This document shows positions 54,701 to 64,000 of a DNA stretch of 64,000 nt, one piece after another (position 1 is the first letter of the stretch; each line of letters opens with the position of its first letter). Location of the stretch: positions 124,001 to 188,000 of the forward strand of contig VCJN01000308.1 of assembly GCA_006384855.1 (NCBI GenBank), read 5' to 3'. A model generated the notes under the pieces. It was given only the letters and a program-made list of their open reading frames with translations, ran no database searches and was not told where the DNA came from. The translations under genes and the position numbers were made by a program. The DNA is from Tetraselmis striata (taxonomy: Eukaryota > Chlorophyta > Chlorodendrophyceae > Chlorodendrales > Chlorodendraceae).

Positions 54701-57021
54701 ATGAGCTTATTAACCTGCGTCAGAGTGGGCATGGGACGAGTCAGCGCGCGATGAACAGCTGGGTCCGGCCATCGAAGGGCGGCGATAAACGCGTGAGGGT
54801 GGTGGACGAGGTGGGCAGCCTGGCCTCGTGCATCATGTAGCTCTGATGGAGCTGCTCGCGTTGCCCAAAGCCCGGGGGAGAGATGAGCTGCGCACACCAC
54901 TCAGGTTGGTCGCGGCAGACGATCCAGCCATGGTGCAGCCCCTGCCGAAAGCAAACACCTCGCTGAGTTTCTGCTACGATGACTTGGGTGCCATATTGGG
55001 CCCGGTTAGAGGGCGCGGCGGTCAGGTGTGAGGTGCAGAGGGTATGTGGGCGCACGCATGCTAGTTTGCTGCGTGGGAAGCTACAGGCAGGAGCAAACCT
55101 TGAGGAAGCGAACCATTGTCTCCTCGCTTCCCGGCTCCTCTAGCCACGACTTGCTCACTGATATGCCGTCCTCCATGTGGAACATGTCATTCTGCAGTGG
55201 GAATACATGGAAGTCCACCCCCTCCTTGTACAGGCGGCCGTCACGCACAGTGGAAAGCATCGTGCCCAGCTGGTCGTACACCATGCCCCCCATGATGTGG
55301 GGCGCTTCCGCCCCACTGGGGATGTTCCGGCCAAGAATCTGCAGTTTACAGGATATGAGTCAGCATGCACTCACCAGCTAGCCGGAATGTGGTGGAAAAT
55401 CCCGGGAGATGCAAACTAGCAGCAGTGGTAGGGCCACGGGCGAAACGACCTCGTCAACGCCTGGTCCACACGTGGTGAAACGGATACTCTCGCCGCCGGC
55501 GCAGCGGATGAATGCGCCCGTCAATGGGTCCTCGAAATTGCAAGCAGTCTTGTTATACTTCTGGAGCATAGAATGCTCAGCGGCGTCGATCCGGGGCCAA
55601 TACCACGAGCACTGCACCACGTCTTGGAGGTTGCCGTAACGCGTCATGTTGGCCGTCTTGCTGGGGTCATTTGTCGGAGATGTCCACCATCGAAGGGCGG
55701 ACCGCCGGAAATACTGCAGGCACGCGGAGATTAGTCGCTGTAGCCACCCAGTTGATAGCCAGCATATCTACTCGCAGCAAAGTGTACTGGTGTGAATACT
55801 GGTGTGAGGACTGTAATAAAGTCCAAGTACGCGGGCGAGTGACTACTGTACTCGGACCGATATCTGTCCTGTCATAGGGGTATCCAAGGTCGACAGTTAT
55901 GTACTGGTACCTGTACCAATATAATATCATTTTTGCGTGCTACAGGGGTACCAGTACGGTACTGGTAGTGAACCTGAAATTTATAGGGAGTAGTTATTTA
56001 ATGATATATTTCGCTACAGCTCAAGCTATAGCGCATGTCGCTATAGGTATGGGTACGGGTAGCCGAGATCTGATCTGGACGATGCGCCCTACTGACGAGA
56101 TCGTCTCGGATCGACCGTGAATACGAGTGCTCGTACTTTTTCCATCGGCAGTTGTTCGAGTGATTACATAAGCTAGACGCAACATTCAAGAAATCCACAC
56201 AGAAATCCAGCAGGAAATCCAGAAGGAAATCCAGCTACGGGCCAACAGAGGCAGGAACCGCCATGGCAGTTGTTCGAGTGGAATACTTCAGCAGCAGTGG
56301 GCGCTCGTCAGCGACCGCCCCCGCGAGATTCCACACCGCCAGGCCGGGCAGCTGACGAGCCTTGGCCGCCACCCTGCGCAGGGGACCTCACCTGTGATAC
56401 GTGAAACGCGTCCTTTTGCAGCGCATTTACCTGCACGAGATGGGTCCTGCAGGTGGCGAGGGGCTGTGAGTGGGGAGTGGGGAGCCAGTTCCCTGCTGCA
56501 GGTTAAAAAGCCGTGGAGAAAAAAACACTTTCACGCCGTACACAGGGACACAAACATGTCGATCGAGTCTGATAGAGACGTGGTCTAATATTTCAGGCGA
56601 AAAGAAGGCCGGGCATTCGCCGAAGGGTGGGGAGGGGGGGGGGGGGCGAAGAGTGGGGGGGTGGGGGGGGGGGGGGGGGGGGGGGGGGGGTGCTAAGTGC
56701 TTACTTGTACCACGGTAGCACGGCTCTCGTATCAGGCGCGGAACTCCAGAGCTCAGCAGGCTGCTGAGAGTCTGGGGTCGCAACGGGCCGAAGGGCAACA
56801 GACAGACACTCGTCTTCCCAAAATCCGAGGGCCTTGGCGGCGTAGAATCCAGCGAACTGAGCGCTCTTTGTCCAGCGCAGGTTCACAGGGAAAGGCGTGT
56901 AGGTCTCGCAGTCAGTGCTAAGCTGGCATACTGTCTGGCTGGGCTGGGCTGCTGCGTCAGCGACGACTGAGCCCAGCAGGGCAAGTGCAGCCAGAGCGAT
57001 ATGCTGCCCACGCCAGCCCAT
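48141..57021 (-). CDS. Receptor-type class III nucleotidyl cyclase with NMT1/THI5-like ectodomain (about 20 exons)
   Basis: The start at 57021 opens a signal peptide (MGWRGQHIALAALALLG). Proposed exons (minus strand): 57021-56705, 56373-56287, 55713-about 55440, 55338-55099, 54941-about 54820, 54714-54607, 54455-54360, 54300-54200, 54084-53987, 53891-53726, 53573-53476, 53278-53103, 52728-52656, 52358-52058, about 51691-51275, 51134-51004, 50699-50615, 50479-50305, 49294-49086, 48777-48141. Most are bounded by GT and AG. The layout is ectodomain, one membrane helix, cyclase half C1, linker, cyclase half C2, Ser-rich tail, predicting a plasma or flagellar membrane receptor making cAMP or cGMP. 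Frames join sensibly at most junctions, and the gene looks intact. The second and third exons are least certain. Confidence 0.8.
49086..51134 (-). CDS. Cyclase gene: catalytic half C2
   Basis: ENVTICFTAIQHLQEM has Ala where the first metal Asp would be, and YECEEHKGSFLLAFPTP has Ser where the second would be. LLNQAARILSKAAGGQVLVD keeps the Asn-x3-Arg pair. VVFKGPRVKVAFRAG and HPSTGRADYFG precede it. This is the C2 pattern of mammalian transmembrane cyclases. A Glu three residues before the GS may favour GTP, but that is only a hint. Confidence 0.75.
49545..49600 (+). repeat. (TG)n microsatellites in a cyclase intron
   Basis: Two TG runs separated by CGCCTGTGAATG lie inside the intron between 50305 and 49294. 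Confidence 0.95.
50908..50985 (+). repeat. (GGGAA)n-like repeat in a cyclase intron
   Basis: Runs of AAGGG with some ACGGG variants lie inside the intron between 51004 and 50699. Confidence 0.95.
51275..53891 (-). CDS. Cyclase gene: catalytic half C1
   Basis: RPVTIVVTDIE joins SSTTLWAAYPEAMMEAHALH across an intron, giving the first metal-binding Asp. YEVHTEGDSFTVAFHEAEDA gives the second. A Ser/Gln-rich insert (52358-52058) follows, then LRVRMGIHTGP and VQRAILVSDAACGGQVLL. At the place where active cyclases have Asn-x3-Arg this half has Val and Ile, so C1 supplies metals but not the transition-state pair. Confidence 0.75.
53987..54084 (-). CDS. Cyclase gene: transmembrane-helix exon
   Basis: ASPLPMGAAVGVIVSAVFL then VVFLMAFSVYVHER is one hydrophobic helix followed by a basic residue, separating the ectodomain from the cytoplasmic catalytic exons. 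Confidence 0.8.
54200..57021 (-). CDS. Cyclase gene: exons for signal peptide and NMT1/THI5-like ligand-binding ectodomain
   Basis: After the signal peptide, VNLRWTKSAQFAGFYAAKAL then GFWEDECLSVALRP is the classic N-terminus of NMT1/THI5-type periplasmic binding proteins, which bind pyrimidine precursors, taurine or nitrate in bacteria. Later exons add AKARQLPGLAVWNLAGAV, GGMVYDQLGTMLSTVRDG, GLHHGWIVCRDQPEW and QVNKLIWPAPGGIGI, which also fit that family. RFCLDNDTLPTFC and SDSYARLANERLKLSG lie just before the membrane helix. The ligand is unknown. Confidence 0.7.
56147..56280 (+). repeat. Short insertion bounded by 16-bp direct repeats in a cyclase intron
   Basis: GGCAGTTGTTCGAGTG at 56147-56162 and 56265-56280 encloses about 102 bases containing AAATCCAG repeats. 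Part of the insert (AAGCTAGACGCAACATTCAAG) recurs at 57455-57475. The pattern fits a retroposed short element with a target duplication. Confidence 0.6.
56629..56692 (+). repeat. Poly-G tracts in the first cyclase intron
   Basis: G runs up to about 30 long lie just beyond the donor of the first coding exon. Confidence 0.95.
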
Positions 57022-57900
57022 CAGAGCGGCGCCAGTGAGCTACAGCCTGTCAGTGGATGCTGGCTCCACACGTCTTGTGACAGCCGTTGCGACAAAATGC
57101 CTGCCGGCAGGCTCGAGTTTATGTAGTGCCGACTTCTGCGCCGAGTAGAGAAGGGTTGGTGAGGTACAGGGGTGATGCTCCAGGTAGCCGCTAGACATGA
57201 TCACTACTGTACTTCACAGACGCGCTGGCAGGCGCGTTATTGATGTCTACCCGCCTCCCCTGTGCCTGTATATATATTGCAGCAGGTTTCACTGGCACTA
57301 ACAAAGATTATATTATTTTATATTATTTTGTATTACATGAGCTAGCAGCAGAAGGCGATATCAGGAAATCACCAAAAAGGACTTCCGAAAGGTCCTCTAC
57401 AGCGACTGCGAGGTGGAAGCAGTAACACATTATTATTTTATTGTTGATTACATGAGCTAGACGCAACATTCAAGAAATCCACACATTCTTATTTTATAAA
57501 TTACATGAGCTAGCAGCAGAAGGCGATATCGGAAATCACCAAAATAAAAGGCAATCAGCGGTCCTCTACATTCTTATTTTATCATATTTGAAATTATTAC
57601 CTCTACAGCGCATAGAGGTTTGAAGTACCGTGCACGAGCCCCGTACGAGGCCTATCGTAAACTTCAATACTGTAACTACAATAACTTTAATAAACTACAA
57701 TAACTTCAATAACATGGGCGTGCACGAGGCCCATATTATCAAAGTTCGCCCCGGGTCATCGGCCGAAGCCGCCCCAGCGCTTGACCTCGTGCGCCAATGA
57801 CAGGCCTCGTTGTCTGTCCGCTCGGTAGAGCGGTGGCCTCCTACTCAGGCAGAAGTTATCATTGGTCAATGAAACGCGCACGCGGTATGCGCCCACTGAA
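57022..57900. other. Upstream flank of the cyclase gene with short dispersed repeats
   Basis: ATTACATGAGCTAGCAGCAG plus AAGGCGATATC occurs at about 57334 and 57502, and ACATGAGCTAGACGCAAC at 57450. Similar sequence lies near 56163 and 63458. AATAACTTCAATAA repeats lie near 57675-57715. This must include the cyclase promoter, but I see no reliable TATA or motif. At 57810-57870 CGCTCGGTAGAGCGG imitates a tRNA D-arm. Confidence 0.4.
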
Positions 57901-60900
57901 GGAACCGTGGCACCCGCCGATAAACCGGGCCTTTCTCCGACGTTCCATGGCGGACTTTTCACTTTCCAGCCGGTCCTTAATTAACACCGGGCGAAGTATT
58001 GCGTATGTACTGAATCCGGGCGAGCCGGCGCGCCTACTGGTACTTGCAGCGTTCCTCGTGCGAAACGGTGGACCGTCCGCCGACCGGACGACCCACCACC
58101 AGGCCAACTGCCGGCATGCGCCCATAGTAGCGTGAAGAGCATGCCCTCCAGGTAGGGAGACACCACCACAGGCACCATGGACACCGACAGATATGAGGAG
58201 CAACCGGACGCCGGGGCCGGCACTTTTCCGGCCGCGCTGAGGGGCGGTAGAGTACAATAGCCACCGATCCGTACGGTCGCAACTGCGAAACAATTCGCAG
58301 GCACCCAACTCCCACCAGCAACCCGCCGCCACATACGGGTACGGCAACGCCCATCCCACCTGCTCCTCACCGGCCTCTCCGCTGGCACGGACGATTCCAC
58401 TCATGTGGCCCTACTTCTCGGCGATCAAGTGGCCCAGCATCAAGCTATGGACGACGAGTCGCGCGGGCGGACTGTGACGAATATGATCCGCACCCTCAGC
58501 CCCAAAATCGGTGTCCAAATCCTAACGGCAGACGTCCGGGTGGTGACTCGCCGCCCTCCCAAACCCACCGCCGCTGACCCAACCGGAGCGAGTGGCGCCA
58601 GGCTTCCCACTACCACTGGGTCCGTCATCTTGCGGCTGGCCCGCCGAGAAACGGCCGCTAGCGTATTGCAGACCCAATGGACAGGAGAGGGCACGGCGAT
58701 CCTCGACCGCCGGGGCCGCCGCTGTTCCACCCGCCTGCTCGGAGCGCCGCACGTCGACGACATCGAGCGCCCGGTACACCAGGTGTGGCTCCGCTCCCCC
58801 TAATTCATGGGCCTTACAGAGGCCGACATGTGGCAGCACCTGGCGGAGGGCCTCCTCCCGGTGTACGACCAAACCCAACCAGGCAAAGCGGCGGTAGACC
58901 AATCCGCGGAAACGCGAGCAGACAAGTTGGCACGCTCCGGCGTGAGAGCCTGGGCCGATTACGAGGCCGACACTGACGTAGACAACGCCGTCATCTGCCC
59001 CCCGACCCGCACCCTATTGGCCCTCCTGGAGGGCCGCGAGCTGTGGAAGGCCCGCCGCTCGGCCGACTCGGTGCGACTCGAAGTCCTTGATCCCGATGCG
59101 GCGCGCCTATACTGCAGGATGTGTGCCGCGATGCCGTACTGGCGCTGCCGTTTGGCGACAAGACGCATGGCCGAGCGGTGGTCTAGGTCACCGTCGAACA
59201 CAGCGAAGAGCGCGAGGACCCGCCAACCACCCCACACTAGGGACTGCTGCCCCCGACCATGTCCAAGCAGTTCTTCCGATCTGCACCGGCCCCCTAGCCA
59301 ACATGGAGCTGCCGACGGTCGAGCAGCTAGTAGAGGCCATCGCAGCCACCATCAGCCAGCGTATCAACACACCCCCGGAGCTGCAGCACGCCCAATGGCT
59401 GAAGGACACCATGATGGTTGCTGGCGTCGAGATGCAGCAACACCACACCGAGCCGACACTGTTGCGCGTGGGAGACGACAATCTCTGCGCCATCTCCCTC
59501 GGCAAAGAGGACGAGGAGTTCGCGGACACCCTACGCATGGCAGTGGCCCTCACCTCTCATGTCGCACTAATGCGGGCGGTACGCCTCAGAACCATCGTCA
59601 TCTACTTCACGGAGTCCGAGTTCGATCCCTCGGAACTCCTCGTACACCCCTTCAGCCAGACGGCCAGGGAGGCGGGAGAACTCGGCGGCAACACCGGCCA
59701 CAACCAGCTCCGACGCACAGCGATGGGCTTGCGCAAGAAGGCTCGAAAGACCCCTCCAGCATCCCTCGCCCTCCGGGCCGAACAACGCCCAGTCTACACC
59801 CTCACCGTGCAGCTGACCGCCCACCACCACAGCATCATCGGCTGATCCGCGGGACAGACAAATTGGAGCAGTGGCGTAAGATAGTCTCGACATCGTGAGG
59901 GAAGATCAAGGCCGCGCCAGCTGAGGTACCTGCCGAGGGGCGACCGGCAGGCACCACGCCAACACCACCACCAGCCGGCCCAGCCCAACTAACACTACCA
60001 GGGACCCCAACAGCCCAGGCCGAACCCTATATCCACGATACTTCCCCTCTTGGGTTCGAGCACATGATACAGAGGCGCGGAGCGGTCGCTAATGTCGTTG
60101 CAGCCATCGACCAGCGCCGAGCAACAACGGAGCAGCCCACCTAGCCCATGCACCTACAACCACTGACCCCGCGGCAACCGCCGTGACCGGAGTGCAGGCG
60201 GAAGACGAGGACGAGCTCGAACTGAACTACGAGGAGAACGACAGCACCATGGATGTGGACACCGCCCAGCGCGGAGTAGCGGAGGCACCGGGTCTGGTTG
60301 AAATTACCCTCGACTCGCCCAAAACCTCAATAGTGCAACGCACATTCCGCGAAGGCACATGTGACGGCACCACAGAGGACTGGTCGAGCTCAAGCACCTC
60401 ACCACCACAACCACAGAGCTGCTCGCCCAGTCCTCCCCATCCTGTCGGCATGCACTCGCGGCCGAACTAGCTAGACTCATAGCGGAGTCGCATCGACTGC
60501 GTAACCCATAGCGCCACTCGATCCAACTCGAACACCACCCCCGCCAGCCCCTCCCAGCATGCAATGGCAAGGCAGCCGCATCTGCCAAGCACAAGAAGAA
60601 GCAGCCCAGGGGTCGTAGCCGCTCAGGCGGCACCACCCGCAACCGCAGCAGGAGCAAGCCGCGCCTCTGGCACTCGCGACTCCTGCAGCGAATGGGGAAA
60701 AACGGACGACGAAGCAGCTCAGCCATCTAGCAGCTCGCACCAATAACTGCCGCACGATCCACCGCAGCAACAAGCAAGCCAACTGCCTCAAGAACACCGG
60801 CCACCACCAACCCATGTGCCCAGTGCAGCTATTAATATATCACACCATCATGACAACACCGCCCAAAACACAAGACATCCCCATCGCTGATTATTACCAC

Positions 60901-61330
60901 AACCCGCCGCATACATCAAATACTGTCGTGAAGTAGGGCATCGCAACCCCCCCAATCCCACTAGCCGGCCCAACGGTGGATAAATACTGAGCAACACATA
61001 GCTGTTCCGGTCAGCCCCCTTCCCCCATCTCACCTTAGTAGCAGTAGGCGGGACGCTTCGCCTGCCTAAGCTTACCTTGCTATTGGGCTCAGAGTGGGAC
61101 TGACCTAGGTAGGGACAGCATGGGGGCGCTGCTGTACTAGCTACAGCCCGTTGGAGGGAGGAGGGGCTTGAACACACAAGAGGACGGCCGGTAGTTTGAG
61201 CTGTAATTGCACCTAGTGTTCCCTACCATGGTTAGAGATAGAATGCCCTAAGAACAACTCAGTATGGGCCAGTGGAAGCATCACATTAGCAATTGTAATC
61301 AATTTCAATTTCAGTTTCAATATCGACGGT
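57900..61330 (+). mobile_element. Unclassified multi-ORF repeat element, longer copy
   Basis: Open blocks lie on the plus strand. 58405-59240 (RTVTNMIRTLSPKIGVQIL; TEADMWQHLAEGLLPVYD) is interrupted by TAA at 58801-58803. 59300-59845 reads PTVEQLVEAIAATISQRI and LRTIVIYFTESEFDPSELL. A final block at 60380-60720 has a helical stretch and a basic KKKQPRGRSRSGG tail. The 3' segment (60950-61330) ends in (TTTCAA)-like repeats and is shared with 62955-63335 and 8895-9040. Tail microsatellites and 5'-truncated copies suggest a retroposon, but I find no reverse transcriptase. The family is unknown. Confidence 0.45.
59300..59845 (+). CDS. Unidentified open frame in the multi-ORF repeat
   Basis: Begins near MELPTVEQLVEAIAATISQR and runs through VEMQQHHTEPTLLRVGDDNL, AVALTSHVALMRAVRLRT and HNQLRRTAMGLRKKARK. 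A mix of helical and strand-like segments with a basic end suggests a nucleic-acid-binding protein, but no family is recognised. Confidence 0.35.
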   Translation, partial: NMELPTVEQLVEAIAATISQRINTPPELQHAQWLKDTMMVAGVEMQQHHTEPTLLRVGDDNLCAISLGKEDEEFADTLRMAVALTSHVALMRAVRLRTIVIYFTESEFDPSELLVHPFSQTAREAGELGGNTGHNQLRRTAMGLRKKARKTPPASLALRAEQRPVYTLTVQLTAHHHSIIG

Positions 61331-62280
61331 CCGGCACCCGCAGCTGACGCCAATATATGATTCGCAAATGAAACGAGGGCGCGGGACGCGCAATACGCCC
61401 TCGAACGCGCAATACGTCCGGTGCGGCCTCCTCCTCCCAGCATCTCGCGTCTGGAGTAGATGTGCAGGCCGGGCCCGGCGGCCCGGCGGTCTGAGCGCTA
61501 CGCATATGCACGATGAGTTGCTCCTACTTTTAGGGATCATGACCGGCCCGCCGGTAGCTAAGCCCGAAACCCCCACGGCCAGCAGACCGCAGAGGTCGAG
61601 GCGCAGCCCGGAGCCCCGCGCTTTCATCCCCACGGGTCCCATGGCCGCCTAGGAGCCGAACGAAGCCGCACGAGCCCAGCCGGCCTCCCCCAGCGGCGAA
61701 GGCAGCCCGCAGGGCCGCAATTTTCAGGCACGCGCGGCAGCGGAGTCTCTTGGTCACCGGTTCCGGAATCCCCTCGGCAGCGGTCCAGCTCTCCTTGTCC
61801 GGAGGAATACGGCGCTTGGAGTTGCGACGCCCCATGGCACAGCACCACTACTCGGCGCCGCCCGGCGGCTCGCAACGGCAGTTGTTGGTAGGGGCTAGTC
61901 ACTGGCGCTCCGGTTGCGACGATGCATGGTAACGTGTCCGCGCGACTGCAACTTAGCCGGCTTGAGACCTACGGTACCGTTGCGTCGTCACGGAGCTTGT
62001 GAGGCGTTAAAGTACAGTGTGTCGAAACCCGGAGCGATTACGGGTGCACGCGCAAGGCGCGATGTGGGTCCAATGCACTATATGGATGAGATGGCACAAC
62101 ATGGTAGCATTTTACGGATCATGGCGAGCCGGGCACGTCATTGCGACTACTGAGGCTATCAATAACGTGGCGATTACACGGAACATACGGCGAGGATTAC
62201 ACGCCAATTCCCAGGGAGAATCGCAATTACGTGCCATTGCGGTGTAATTACGAGACAGTCCGGGAGGCAAGTGCTCGGCG
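61331..62280. other. Stretch between the two repeat copies
   Basis: A minus-strand frame from 61835 begins MGRRNSKRRIPPDKESW and has LRCRACLKIAALRAAF. It could be the N-terminus of an unknown small protein but lacks a recognisable domain. Otherwise nothing clear. Confidence 0.35.
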
Positions 62281-63335
62281 CATACCTACAACGAGGGCAC
62301 GCTAGACGGCATAGGCGAGCCCCTCATCGAGCAGAACATGATGGCCACGGCGGCCATCGCCCTTCTCCCCGGCCGGTAAGCCAGCCATCGCGGCCCGCCT
62401 GACCCAACTCGTTGCGTAGCCCGCCACCGCCTCCGACACCAGCCCCACCGGTCGACCCTGCTAGAGCAGCCACCGACCGGCCAACTGCCGGCCCCGGTCA
62501 CCATGGCCGCTGGTAAAGCGGCCAATATCAAGCAACAGCGAGGCCGCAGCCGCGCCGCGGCCCGTGGCAAGCTAGCGTCAACACGCCAACACTAGTGGCC
62601 TCCGATAGCAAGGGCAATAACTAGGCGACGGCCGACAAAGAGGACAAGGAGCCGTTGCTTATTCGCGATATGAACACCCGCCGCAAAAGCGAAATTCTCC
62701 CTGCACCTTTATCGTGACCGACGAATCGGTGACTAAGACTCATGTGCCCAGCTCAAGAATTTATGCCGAACGTCTTTGACCGCTACGCCCGAATATCTAA
62801 GATTCATACATGAGGAAAAGGTCCCTGCCGGTAGTAGAAAGCGTACCCCCGACTTGCGGGCCTCATACGCGCACCGGTTTCGTCATGCTGCTATGAGAAC
62901 GGATATTGCGCCACAAAATATTAAAGATGGCGGTCACCATAGCCCCCACCCCAATACACACTAGCCGGCTCAGCGGGATATACAAGATGGAGCGCCACAT
63001 AGCTATCCATGTTAGCTGTCCTCCCTGTCACACCTCAATAGCAGTAAGTTGGGCGACGCCCACGACTACCTCCGCTTATGTGCCGAGCTCTGGGTGGAAT
63101 GGGTATGATTCAGTTAAAGACAGCAGGGCGGCGTTGCTGTCGTCTTAGCTATAGCCCACTCGACGGAGAAATTGGACACACATGAGGATGACCGACAGCG
63201 CGAGCGGTGATTACACCTTATGTCGTTTCCCATAGTGATTAAAAAAGGCATACCCTATAAGAACGACTCAGTCTGAGCGGGTGGAGCGCAGCAGACTAGC
63301 AGTTGTAATCAATTTCAATGTCAGTTTCGTGCGCG
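62280..63335 (+). repeat. Second, shorter copy of the multi-ORF repeat
   Basis: Contains GKAANIKQQRGRSRAAARGK, related to the basic tail at 60560-60660. Its 3' part from CACTAGCCGG to AATCAATTTCAATGTCAG aligns with 60957-61315 at about two-thirds identity by eye. It is 5'-shortened relative to the copy at 57.9-61.3 kb. Confidence 0.6.
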
Positions 63336-64000
63336 GGGATATGTGCCGAAATTGCGGTCGCGGTTGCGTCGGATTAAGCTCGATTCGTATACGAGTATCT
63401 ACGAACATCTCAATCACTAAAGTTAATTTAAGCAGATATTGTATACACTAGTATTATTACATGAGCTAGCAGACATTGTATCAAAAGTTGAAGCAGTAGT
63501 CCCTTACCGAGGCCTGGCCGGAACTGCGCTGTGCCTGAAAATGGGCAATAATAATTTTGATAGGGTACTCAGTGCTATGCGAAACCGATTCGAAATACGA
63601 CTTTTAAGATGTATCTGTCAATTTGCTTTCAAGAATAATCAAATTAGCAACTAATTTTCGAGTATTATTTTCTATTTTATTGTAATCGCTGCACTTGCCT
63701 CCTAATAATAGACTGACTGATATGGGTATATAAGCAGCCCTCCATCCTCCATGCAATAATACTCGAATGTTACTAGAAGTACTGGTACCTGCTGGTACCA
63801 GCACCGCTACCGCAGTACCGATGGTACCCATTCTGCATTGTTGTTTAGGCCTTAGTTAAAAGGGTTGAGTCCATTGAAGAATGCGAGGCGCGGCGCTGTG
63901 GCATGCTTGTGAGGGCGAGCCCATTATTTGCAGCTGCGTTTTGTGCCTGTGTGGAAAACGTAATCACCGCCACTTCCGAAGAAATCACCACTACCATCAG
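63336..64000. other. AT-richer right end of the window, no clear gene
   Basis: 63602-63655 repeats the sequence at 34793-34855 (TTTAAGATGTATCTGTCA onward). ATTACATGAGCTAGCAG at 63457 matches the short repeat upstream of the cyclase. No gene seen up to the window end. Confidence 0.5.

Noticed and set aside
57810-57870. tRNA-like D-arm and anticodon-like stem (CGCTCGGTAGAGCGG, GCCT...AGGC)
   Set aside because: No proper T-arm box (GGTTCGA), no U before the candidate anticodon, and no acceptor stem. At best a tRNA-derived fragment.

Overview
The window looks like nuclear DNA of a green alga, most likely a core chlorophyte; that is an inference, not proven. The grounds are high GC, long poly-G/poly-C and (GT)n tracts, one intron-rich host gene for a receptor-type class III nucleotidyl cyclase of the kind abundant in Chlamydomonas relatives, and a crowd of plant/algal-type transposons. 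I recognise no rRNA, tRNA, CRISPR or bacterial operon. Most of the window is mobile DNA.

Left to right: 1-8129 is a Ty3/Gypsy-type retroelement fossil whose pol region also holds a C5 cytosine DNA methyltransferase, a PHD finger and a second methyltransferase-like domain. 8130-10610 is repeat-rich and poor in convincing genes. 10610-13300 is a DNA element bounded by inverted arrays of TTTTGAGATATAA, with a broken SWIM-like plus PHD gene. 14480-17047 holds a decayed hAT transposon with a (GT)n tract. 18526-34063 is the most striking object: one EnSpm/CACTA-like element (CACTG ends, 3-bp TSD TAT) into which a second copy of the same element has jumped in reverse orientation (25802-33442, TSD CGT), giving a near-palindrome with arms of about 7 kb. 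34915-39400 is a Ginger/KRBA2-like integrase-type DNA transposon whose inverted ends are arrays of the palindrome CCATGTNNACATGG. 40698-47638 is a young, nearly whole chromodomain Gypsy element with 524-bp LTRs, a CATA duplication, a Nudix-like domain and a Dam-like domain. 48141-57021 (minus strand) is the one clear host gene, with about 20 exons: signal peptide, NMT1/THI5-like ectodomain, a membrane helix, and two complementary cyclase halves. 57.9-63.3 kb holds two copies of an unclassified multi-ORF repeat family, and a third fragment lies near 8.9 kb.

A common theme is that several unrelated elements here carry chromatin-type domains (C5 methyltransferase, PHD, chromodomain, Tudor-like, Dam-like). 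The host cyclase is probably a single-chain receptor in which C1 supplies the metal-binding aspartates and C2 the Asn/Arg pair.
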